Source: Onchocerca lupi (Eukaryota; Nematoda; Chromadorea; Rhabditida; Onchocercidae). Taken from it: a DNA stretch of 64,000 nt. The stretch's first letter is position 1; the number at the start of each line of letters is the position of its first letter. The stretch is from assembly GCA_028564675.1 (NCBI GenBank), contig JAOVVO010000279.1, positions 1 to 64,000 of the forward strand. The letters run 5' to 3'. Under the pieces are notes generated by a model. The model saw only the letters and a list, made by a program, of their open reading frames with translations, ran no database searches and was not told where the DNA came from. This document shows, one piece after another, positions 25,108-36,004 of this stretch. The position numbers were made by a program, and so were the translations under genes.

Positions 25108-26514
25108 CTGTCGGCACATTTTAGTTTCTTTTTGTTCTTGTCTGAGTATTTGACAGATATATATCAAAAAAGAAAAAGAAAAAGAAATGCGAATTCTTTG
25201 AGAAGCCACTAAAATTCTTGCTGGACTTTTTGCAAATGGATAAAAATAGAAAGGTAAAGTAAAAAGTACAGAGCATTTAAGGCTAAAGCATGAATTATTC
25301 TCAGAATCAAAATGGCGAGATAAAAATATTTTCTTCATTTTAAAAATTAAAATGCAATGACAAGCAATGCATGGTAAATTATTATTCAGTGAACAGCATA
25401 ATAACTTGAACGACATCGTTACAGTAATTCTCAACTCTTGGTGTGACCTTTCTAACTTGAATGAATATAATAATAACTAAACTAGAAAATCCTCTTTTCG
25501 ACTGCTTAGATAGGAAATATCGTGGTTAGAAAAACCTGCATTACAGATTATCCATTTTTAGGAGTAAAAGAATTGGTTTAAATGACAGCATTAAAATAAA
25601 ATTTTGAGAAATCTTCGTAGTGTGAATCTATAAGAAAAAAAAAATCTTTAGAGTCAATCATCAAATATCTTGCAACATTTATCGTTAGAACCATATTATT
25701 GGCGCACTTCTACAAATTGGGGAACATTTGTTTGTATAAAATGATGCTTTTTTTTTCGGCAGCAGCCAAGAAAAGTGGGCCTAGTCATCGATTTTAGATG
25801 TACTTTTAAAGGAAATTCTCTTTTTCTAAAGTAACAAAAAAAAGAAGAAAATCGTATCATTTATCAAATAATAAAAAAATAGCACATGATAATTCCAGCG
25901 TTTCATCACAAATAGACAATGGTTTAAAAGTCTTCGAATTTGAGTCAAAAAAACTCATTGATTAATCAACAGATTAATTTTAAAGCACTATATGCTTATG
26001 CTCTTGGAAAATCTAATTATCGCTAGAATTGCAGGAATTTTTGAGACAGATTTCTAGAACTAATAAATTGTCGAAAACTAACTAATAAATTGTCGCATTA
26101 AGTAATGATTAGAACCAAAAAACTCTTTTTACATAATAGGAATTTCGTTTGTCTTAGATAAACTGTCATTTAAAAAATTAGCAATTTGAAAACTTGATTT
26201 TATATGATTAGAACAAATGTATTTCGAGACTTAGCGAATTGCTGAAATTACACTAGATTCGAAAAGAACTACCTGATAGTACTGTAAAAATCCGTTGAAT
26301 TTGAGAGATTTAATAGCCAAATATCGGTAGGATAGAAAATAATTAAGAAATTTTCATCACTAGAAATTAAAGAGCATGATATACATTATAGTGAAATTTT
26401 ATCACTAATATATTTAAGAAGTCTACAACAAACGAAAATCTATGAATTCGATTTGGCCAGATTTAGAGAAATCAAAGCGATTTTTCAAATATTTCAAGTT
26501 CAGCTATTAGACCA
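25108..26514. other. intergenic or intronic, nothing recognised
   Basis: Open frames here (for example 25102-25434 minus) show no motif, no good splice context and low-complexity composition. Confidence 0.35.
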
Positions 26515-27310
26515 TTAATTTTCATCTGAATCGATGAAGCTTCGCAAACTATAATTAGGTATAGCATAAAGATGAGTATATCGATCTTTCTGATTGGTAT
26601 TAATTCCAAGATTGCGAACGGTAACTCTTTTATCGTTTTTCGATTTCCGATAACAAATCGAGCAAATGCTCACATTCGCGACAAAAAACACTGAATGCTC
26701 ATACCAGTGATAAACTTCTTGTAATTATTCATAGCATAATTAATTGCTACAATTATGCATTACTAGCAATCTTTAAAGCTATAAGAAAATTTTCACTGAA
26801 CATAATTATTAATTCTCTCTTCAGATCAATCGGCTGTCTTGGATATTGCTTTATGCCAAATGTTTTCCAACCTGAGAAAAAAATAGCATAGAAAAGGCCT
26901 AAAATTATTAACTTAATACAGCGAAAGATTAACTCTCTCCTGTGGTTTGCAACGGAGAACACACAAATCACGTTTCCCATTAGCTTGATCTCAAATAATA
27001 TGCCATGCATTTGGCATGTCAGCATCATAACAGCGATAATTTCTTAAATATTTTGCAGAAACATGTAGATTTTTGAATCAATTTCTCGCTTTTAGTAGGA
27101 AGCAAAAAATGAGTAAGTGATTTAAGAGAATTGTTTGAATGACTGCGTAAAACTAGCTGTCCAGATTTTTTCAAATATCCAACCAATAAACGTGTAATGT
27201 AAAAAGACATTGATCCAACATTACCATCTCTCCTATAATCATAATTTTTGTCGTTTCCGAACTCATTTTTTGGGTTTTCAGTTAGTTTCAGAATTAAAAT
27301 TTCTTGCAAC
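26515..27310 (-). CDS. 3' part of a single-pass membrane protein gene (partial)
   Basis: Three exons join in phase: about 27310-27225, 26871-26764 and 26690-26515. The reading gives NDKNYDYRRDGWKTFGIKQY, then a membrane segment spanning the last splice (FLIALKIAMFFVANVSICSI), then a basic tail (YRKSKNDKRVTV) that ends in YSLRSFIDSDEN. The layout (extracellular part, one membrane pass, short cytosolic tail) resembles the gene at 24.6 kb. No start codon was found, so the 5' end is missing. Family not recognised. Confidence 0.4.
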
Positions 27311-30300
27311 CTCAAGGAATAAAAAAATTTCAGTTATTTTTTAATTACAAATAATAAAAATTAAAAGCACAAGATTAAAATTCAATGTCAGCTTCTTGTA
27401 AATCTTAAACATAACAATCAATAAAATACGTATCCAGATTATGGTGCAAATGATGAATGGGCCATAGCAGCTGTACATTGGAATTGGATCATATGATTTT
27501 GCTCAATCCATTCACTGATTTGTTTTTCAAATTCGAAAACATCTGACATTCACCGATTTCTGACTGTCAACTTATTAGCACAATATCTTGTTTGAACTAC
27601 CATAAACCCAACCCACCCAACTATGGCACAGAATATCTTCGATGAGACTTTCAAATTTATTCTAAGAAAATTTGGAAAAATGACAATGTCTAATTTCAAA
27701 CTTTAAATATAAGACAAATCTCCGTTTGGCTTTTTCTGATTAGAAATTATTCTTTGTAACAACTTTTACTCTTGCTAATTTCCTTAGAAAAATACTACTA
27801 TGGAATGGAAAATAGAGTTTTCATGGTATTAGAAATATCTTATACTAATCAGTAAAAATGCGGAGAGAAAAAAATGGTAAGAAACAAATTAATATAATAG
27901 AATGTGGATTATTCCTTGTAGAGCGATAAAATGAATGAATGCAACGATCAGCACTTCGAAATGATTAGTGTATCGAGAAGGGCAGATCTGGGTTATCGCT
28001 ACGATATCATTCAATGTTAAGGATGCTCGAAGGGTATTGCACCAGCAAGAATAACCAACCCATCATCAAATTGATACTACGCATCGCAAACATATCGCTA
28101 CATTTCTCTTCGTTTTCTTATAAATTGGTTGAAAACCATTCAAACTAGCAGAAATCGTTAATCATCAGAAAGTCGGTGACATATGTGATAATCCCTGCAT
28201 CTCGTTCATATTCAATAACAGTGATACTGATAAAGCGAAATAGTATTGAGAGACCATCCTTTCTAAAAACTCATTCTTTGAATTGATGGACAAAAAATGA
28301 CCCTATCAACATTATCTTTTTAAAAAGCTTTCAAAAAAAATATGACTTCGAAATACAAATACTGAAGTTAACTAGTAACAGTTTTTTTATTAAATAAATA
28401 ACTTTATATCGTAGTATTTTCCATAGCTCAAGCTGTCTTTTAAATCAAAAGTGCTATTATTTCAAGAAAGCAAATACTGAACGAACAATTTACTAATGAA
28501 AAACATCATGGCAAAAGTGACCAATATTTTCTGGATCAATAAAAACGATTCGAATTAAAATGAATTTGAGCGAACTGATCAATCTATTATTAATAGGCCG
28601 ATTATACCACCAAGCATCTTTGCTGTTGTGACGAATAATTTAAAATGATGGCGTTTTTGATGAGCCACAATATTGATTCATGTTTTCAAAAAAAAAAAGA
28701 AAAAGAATTGCAAAGATATAAAAAAGCATTAAAAAAAAAAAAAAAGAAACAGCAGGAAAGTTGTTTAGTAAGTATAAACAAAGATATTAAAGCCAGATTG
28801 ATTTCAAAACACTAGTATTTTGATTTGAAATATTACACCTTGTGTGATTTTTCCAATACACTTCTCATCTTTCATTTCACTTCATTTTCTTAATTACAAT
28901 GATAATATGATAGTAATAATATTCGTGGTAATATAATGGATATAATCCTTTCTATTGTGAATACAAAATTTCATAGTAATCGATCTCACTATCATTTTTA
29001 CTATGTATCCAAATTGCGGCACTGATTCAGTTGCATAAAACGTTGTTTTGCGAGTTTTTCCAGAAACAATATCCAAAATATGTCTTAAAAAGATAGTTAA
29101 AAAGTTAAAAAATTTCAAAGATTTATTGGAAATTTATCCTGAGCAATGTGGTCATGTTTTTAAATTGATTTCGAAATGTACTAAAAGTCATACTCATCCT
29201 GAAAATCAAGAATTGTCAACAAGAAGTTTTTGTAAATCGATCCTTCAATTAACATAAATTTAAATTGCGGTGGTATGAAAATCTGCACTTTGCTGCTGTA
29301 ATTATTGACAAAAAGTGATTATTGATTGATATATTCCTAACTTAACTTGGTGATAACATAAAAATAACATATTTTTCATCTTCATCATGTGATATGAAAA
29401 GGAATGTGTACAAAAGTAAGCGATTTTTAAGACGAATATTTTTTAAGGCAATTTTTTTAAGCCAATATATTCGGTGGCTGTACACGATACTCTTGTCACA
29501 GTTTCCGTTTATATATACAAGCGCATGCAGTCGAATCTTGTCCATTGCTGTGATAGAAATATTAAATTTCTAAATCTCTCTAAAAAAAAGTCAAAATTTA
29601 AATTTTTATAGAAAAAGGCTTGCTTGCCCTCAAGTACCTTACTTGAACATTTTAAATATGTGCAGCACGGAATACATCGGAACTTTAGCATAACGAATTT
29701 GATTGATTGATCTGAAATGACAGCATTTAGGATATGAAAATAACTTCCTATAGTAAATCTTAAATTTATTAGCACCAAATATCTCATATATAAAAATAAT
29801 CGAATCGTTTACTGCAGTCTTCAGAAAGGCAAGACAAAAAAAAACGGATGTCTAAAACATATGGGAAGACTCGCCGTATTAACTCATCACTTTATAAAAG
29901 ATCTGACAATCAATAATTCCGCACACGGATAATTCAAATTTAATATTTGTCTAGGGAGTAATAAAAAAAAGTTTCTTTTCTAGTGAACAATTTCCGACTT
30001 TGTAGAGAAATTGCAAACGCTTTCTTCTCTTCCGATTCAATACTCTATTATCTAACAATATAGATGTCAATTCACAGAAACTGAGAGCTCTCAATGGAGA
30101 TACCTGGGAAAATTATGTAATTGTAGTTTCTCGTTATTTCATTTAAGGTACATGTGCAGGTATCCCTTTTACAATTGCCAAATTTCACACAATTCTACTA
30201 AAGACATATCAAAATGTTTAAGCGCACTTTGTTCCTCATATCGGTGAATTCACAGAACTTCTATTTTAATGACTGTGTTGCTTGCTTCCTTCATCACAAA

Positions 30301-31570
30301 CCGAAAATATAAATATAACCAAATATCTTGGTTACAATGATCAAGAAAAAGTATTTGATGATTTACGGATTTAACGAAGAAATGAGATATGTTTTTCTAA
30401 TTTATTTAATTCTTATTTCCCGCTTTATGTACATTCTTTGCAACAACTTGACGAAAATGAGTTGAAAGAAAGTTAGCAATTGTCCTTTTCTGATAAGCAT
30501 GAAAGATTTTCTTTCCACGAGGTTTTTGTACCGTAAACAACGCTCGACAAGTTTTGGTAAATTCCCTCCTTATTTCATAGTTGTGATGTTGGAGTAAAAT
30601 ATAGAAATTTGAAATATAAAAATTAAAAGAGAGAGAAAGCAGACTATTTAGAAACCGAAATGAATAAGTAAACAAAAACATTAAATTGATACATTATAAT
30701 GATTAGATCACTAGGAATTTCGCAGTGTGAATTGACATCGCAGTCAAACATTATTTGAAACCAAAGAACATAGCGTTAAATATAGTAAATTTTGAGAAAC
30801 ACTGAAATTAAAAAACCTGCTCTCGATTTAGATATTTGGAGAATATATGCAGGGCAAAGCGCAAAAAAATTTAGACATTTGGAGAATATATGCAGGGTAA
30901 AGTGCGAAAAAATTTACAAAAAATTTTATTTCGAAAAAGACTTATATAATTATTTTTTAAAAAATTACCAAGACATTACCCAAGTAAAACATGAAAAAAT
31001 ATCGACAGAAAAGATAGATATCACATAAGGGATGATCAGCAGACAAAAACAAAGCAAAATAAGATATCATTTCAAAAAAAAAGGTGAAAACAAAGTCTAA
31101 ACAAAATCAGAACGGTTTAATATAACTAATAAGAACGAAGAGGAGCAAATTAACCAGAAAAATTCCCGTGCCAATATTAATAGGAAATATAAAAGCCCAT
31201 TATCTCCAAAAATTTAGTATGAAACTAATTCCGAAATTATCATTTTGATAAGATCAGAAAAGACCAGAAATATCAACATTTAAAAGGCCAGACCAACGTA
31301 TTTTAATTGAATTCATGCAAATAAAGGAAAATTTTCATTTTTTGTCAGAGATATCAAATCATCTTGGAAGTCTCGTATCGAATAAGTGACATTCAAAAAA
31401 GTGAAAACTGAAAATATATTTTTTCACTTCATTTATTCGATTTTCCAGACAATGTGTAGTTAAGGAAAAATTTGTTTTATCCAATGCTAAACAGAATTCA
31501 AAACGTCTCGCCTTTCAAAATTCATTATTTCAAAAGCATTAGAAAAATTTAAAATTTAATTATCAGTGCT
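27311..31570. other. poorly resolved stretch with isolated exon-like ORFs
   Basis: Several short segments look coding but could not be chained with confidence: minus 27549-27439 (MSDVFEFEKQISEWIEQNH), minus 28226-28181 plus 28076-28017 (EYERDAGIITY joined to YQFDDGLVILAGAI), plus 29057-29257 (CGHVFKLISKCTKSHTHPEN) and minus 30600-30406 (see separate entry). Opposite-strand readings compete at 27.9-28.2 kb. The rest is AT-rich sequence without signals. Confidence 0.3.
30406..30600 (-). CDS. C-terminal exon of an unrecognised gene
   Basis: Open reading ending in HKAGNKN stop, with the conserved-looking run NYEIRREFTKTCRALF followed by a basic tail (KPRGKKIFHAYQKRTIAN). The pattern E-I-R-R-E-F resembles helix 8 after the last membrane segment of rhodopsin-like receptors, and hydrophobic residues precede it, but the N/DPxxY motif is not clear and upstream exons were not found. 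Confidence 0.25.
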   Translation of the reverse strand: MLLQHHNYEIRREFTKTCRALFTVQKPRGKKIFHAYQKRTIANFLSTHFRQVVAKNVHKAGNKN

Positions 31571-31581
31571 TACTAAGTTAT

Positions 31582-34303
31582 TCATGCTCGCTGTATTTTC
31601 AAACGTTTTGAATCCATTGAAATATAATTGCCAGGATTTGTATAGACACGAAGTGTTGAGCCATTAGATAGTTTTGCATGTTTATATTCCGCGCTGTTTA
31701 TTGTCCGTATCCACGGCTTATTATAATCTGGTGAAGATGAATACAGCTTTTCTTGAGGTAAAACTTTTCGTTTTCGCGCACTTCCGATTCTAACGCATTC
31801 ATAGTTTGGTGAAGCTCTGCTTGTCATCTCAGCAAGATGTGGTTGCGTCCTCATAGTTGTATTGTCGTTCCAAAACGCAATGCGTTTCTTCCTGCGTATT
31901 AATGAATTATTGAATCCCATTGATTGATTCACCGAACTAAATACATTGTTAGAAAAAAATTCGATTTACTGCAGTAAAGTGTAACAATTTTGTCTGCTCT
32001 TCTCTAATTTGAAAAAAAAAAAAAAGAAATACAAACTTAAGAGCGGATGCATCGTCATATTCTTCTTCTTCATCGCAAAAATCAACATCAAATTTGTCAG
32101 TAACAGAGTTCACGAACTGCAGAAGAGATCTCGAACGCCCTCAAAATACTTTTGTTATCGTTCTCAGTGATTCTGACTCAAGACAGATCCAGCAATAAAA
32201 TTTTTTTTCAGGAATATCTCACAGATTTGCACGGCTCTGAGTTGTGTGGTCACGTTTCAAATATCAGTCTCTCTAACATACCTATCATCTCTAACGATAT
32301 TTAATTACATTTAATGAAAATCACAAATTGAATTCAATTAATTTTTTGTTAATTACTTCAACAAATAAAGAAACAAATATTCTCGTTCGTATGTATACCG
32401 TTTCCTTTAAATGAATAAACCATAAATAATTGACCTGCAAGAGGGGGATTTCGTTTTGGTACTTGGATTGCTGGCGTTGTAATTTGTTCCGCTTCTTCTT
32501 CATTACGCTTTTTCGATAAAGGTGACAAATTCGGTGCAACGAGTAAACATGCTGAAAACATCAGCACTGCAAGGCAGGTACCAGCATGCATCTTTCGTTT
32601 CGATCCATTAGCAACCATGCTTTGTAATTTTCGAAGCTGCGACAAATACGTTGAATTTAATGTTTTCAGATGTTCCACCTGTAAACTAGTTGTTATCCTA
32701 ATGAATGAAGCATTAATATGGAGTATAAGAATAACATGCGAAGAAAAGAGAGGTAAAGTTATTATTTTTCGTGTTCCTCAATAAGGTGAAATTTTTTCGT
32801 TCCTCAGTAATGCGAAATCTTCTCGGTAAAATTCGCAAAAGTTTTGATATGAAACCCTCGTTTTCCCAGTTGAAGACTTTTAACAATGATCATAAATGAT
32901 GAAAAATTGAAGAATAGAGCAAAGAGATATTGCCTGTTTCTTCAATTCCTCGTTCTCCTGCGTACAATTCTCTACACGGTCCTCCAATGCTTCAATGTAG
33001 TCCTGAAAACTTTTGTAATGTAGTCAAAGTAAGAAAAATATGAAGGAAGTAGAAATTTCGACAATGAATTACTTGTTTTTTCTTGCGACTTGTTTGAGCT
33101 GAATGTTTGTTTCGGATTTTTCGGCGTATACGCTTTAATTCTCTTTCTTCTGCTTTTGTTAAAGGGTAATATTCTGGCAATCGAATTCCTTCTTTTTTGC
33201 ACAATTTCTTTTCCTCGTCAGTCAATACAAGTGGAGGGTATTTTCGTTTTTCTAAAAATATTTTTAAAAGAGCACATCAAGATATACTTGAAAGAATGAT
33301 AACATATAGGTTAAGATAAAAATAAAAGGAATAAAGTATGTAAATATATATTTCAATATGACATTATATAAAATGAGAGAATACCAGAAAAAAAATACCT
33401 CCCAGACCAATTCGAGTAATTGATAGTTTTGTTTTTTTTTTAATTTCAGTTGCATTGAATCGATTCGCTTTATGCACTGGAACGATCGAAGGAGGAGAAC
33501 AAACTGTTTTTAAAGCATGTTCTAAATAAATATTTGAATATTGTCAATTATTAAAATAACCAGCTGATGATTGAATTATAAGAAATATACCTGTTTTAAT
33601 CTCCTTTTGTGGCAGTGGTAAAAAGTTTTGTTCACAATTCCAATCTTCAAGAATTTCTCTGCTTGCTTCCTAAATATCGAAATGAAACAAAGGAAACATT
33701 TTTGCAAATTTCTGTGCAACTTTGGGGTACTAAAAAAATGAAAGTAAAAAATTAAAATCGAAGTCAGTGAATTAAATGCAAAAGTACTTGAAGTACGTCA
33801 AATTGTTCCTCTGTATTCTGCAGAAATGAAACTTCGGAGCTGCTTCTCTCATATATCGAGGATACGGTCGATTCTGCTAAAAATGAATTATAGTGAGGGT
33901 CATTATTCAAAATTCACTTCATAATTCAGTAAGTTAATAGCACCTGCAGACTTACATAAAAACGATTTGACGGTGACAAACTAGAAATGATCCCGTAATA
34001 AAAATTGATCCATTTGTTCCATGAAAACCTACTTCGTACTGAAGCATAGGAATGTTCTTCTCCAACAATATTCTCTTGTGTATCCAATTGCGAACACAAA
34101 TTATCCAGCAAACAATCCGGACTATCCAAATACGGCATTGTAGATGACCCGTTCGATTCCGGATTATTTTCGACAAGACTAAGATCATCATCCAACACAA
34201 ATGGATTGTAAACATCTGCGGAATTGCCACCGGATAACATCAGATCTGTGTGTGGATCTGTTAATATCATATCCAAATCGAGATCGAATAATACATCCGC
34301 CAT
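31582..34303 (-). CDS. CREB3L: CREB3/OASIS-family membrane-bound bZIP transcription factor
   Basis: Nine exons: 34303-34033, 33876-33788, 33669-33591, 33521-33399, 33251-33073, 33002-32934, 32678-32435, 32139-32037 and 31936-31582; 503 residues. The family sits in the ER membrane and is released by Golgi site-1/site-2 proteases, after which the N-terminus acts in the nucleus on secretory-pathway genes. Seen: an acidic activation region (MADVLFDLDLDMI), the family block LPEYYPLTKAEERELKRIRR leading into the basic region KIRNKHSAQTSRKKK, a leucine zipper (ALEDRV...ELKKQVEHLKTL, about residues 250-285), one membrane segment (TCLAVLMFSACLLVAPNL, about 303-320), and RSRSLL (about 353-358), which contains an RxxL site-1-protease-like motif. 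The luminal tail is basic. The zipper is interrupted by an intron with a GC donor. Confidence 0.9.
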
Positions 34304-35640
34304 TCTACCTAAAAAAGATTAAGAATACCTCACATTTCTCCAACTCCCAAACCTTCAAATATTTTCGAAAACTAAATAATTCAAAAGTTGAGAGCGCATA
34401 AAAGTATCACGTATGAAACCAAATGATATCACCTTTTCCAGAATGCAACACAGATTTTACTGAATAGATGAAAATTTCTTGCTAAATGAAAGAAAAATAA
34501 GTTAATGTACACAAATGCAGCTAACAGCATATAAAGGATATTGACAATGAATGAATTAACATAAATATAGAATATACGGTCGACAACAGTAGCAGCAAAA
34601 TTAAATAGTTGATCTCTGATCAGCATTATTTATAAAGTAAATAACTTCAAACAACAATAATGAAAATATAAATGTAAATGAAATGGCATAAAAATAATGG
34701 AACTTTTCGTAAATCAACTAATAAGTAATAACAATACTAAAATAGTTAAAATAAAATTATTTAAAAAATGATTTCGAAATTGCTATCCTCCATTTTCTTC
34801 CCCAAGGAACTGAATAAAAAAACTTAGTTACAATATACTTATCAACCAACATATGCATACAACTAGCTCGGAATATAGTTATTATGATGAAAGAATAAAA
34901 AATCAAGTCATAGTGATGTGATAAATCAAAATTAGAACATAAGCAAATTATACAACACAGTTTTTTTTTAAAAATGGTTTCTGATCAGCACTGTTTATAA
35001 ATTAAATAACTCCAAACAACAATAATGAAAAATATAAATGTAAATGTAAAGGCATAAAAATAATGAACAAATTAAGAACAATGGTCTGGTACGAACTTCT
35101 CGTAAATCAAATGATAATTTGATGATTTGGACATATAAGATTTAGTGAGGTATGCGAATACACGATTTAAGTTCTATAGTGTCATGCTCAGATTAAATAA
35201 TTTATATAAACCATATTATATATTGCCAAGGTAAACCTGATGAAATCATGAAAAATAAGACTTTAAGCGAAGTACTGAGCAGTTATATAGCAAAATGATT
35301 CGGAATATTCCGCACTTCTTTTTTTTTTTTTTGACCAAAAATATTTCAAATGATAATATTTTTACTATTTCTTCCTTTGCTAAACTTAACTTTATTTCAT
35401 CCAATATATTGCCTATTACTGCAACACAGCGACGTGTATACTGAGTTAACAAAAGATATTTATTTATTCATTAACTAAACTTACTGACTTTTTTAAGTAA
35501 ATTTATTTGCATTTTCAAAATTTGATAAGTCAGATATTTTAAAGTCTAAATTAATCAGTGAAGGCAAGAATAATATTGTCTACAAAAAGGAGTCATACAG
35601 AAAATGAAAAAGACAATTTTAATAAAAGAAAAAATCGAAT
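34304..35640. other. intergenic with a 120-bp internal duplication
   Basis: No exon supported. 34613-34730 and 34979-35115 share an extended segment including AAACAACAATAATGAAAA, TATAAATGTAAATG and GGCATAAAAATAATG. Confidence 0.5.
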
Positions 35641-35650
35641 TAAAAGGAAG

Positions 35651-35724
35651 CTAAGACGGCCTAAACAGGAATCAAACCAGGGACACAAGGATTTTGGTTC
35701 TACCAACTGAGTTATCACGTCAGC
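35651..35724 (-). pseudogene. tRNA-like remnant
   Basis: On the minus strand an A-box-like TAACTCAGTTGG and a B-box-like GGTTTGATTCC occur in order, each one mismatch from consensus, 36 nt apart instead of about 44. The T-stem does not pair fully and no proper anticodon stem is seen, so this is a shortened tRNA pseudogene or tRNA-derived element and probably not a working tRNA. Confidence 0.5.
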
Positions 35725-36004
35725 AAATCAATTTATAGATAATGACAGGAAAAATAGGGGAATTCGGAACGTTTTATTGAAAAGACCCAAAACCTAACAA
35801 ATTCTCCATTATTTATCACGTTTACGAAGTAATATTTGATTGATTTTTCAAGAATATTGTCTTCCATCGCAAAATTCAAGAAAAAAAAAAAATCAACCAT
35901 GACAAATCAAAAGTTGTCTAGAAAGTGATAGCAATAGTTTAAAGCTCTGCAGGCATGAAGTGAAAGAACGAAACAATGACTGTTAAATCGGATCCATCAG
36001 TAGA

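Noticed and set aside
30792..31028. 78-residue plus-strand ORF
   Set aside because: Built on a 41-bp tandem duplication and A-rich sequence; no splice or start support.
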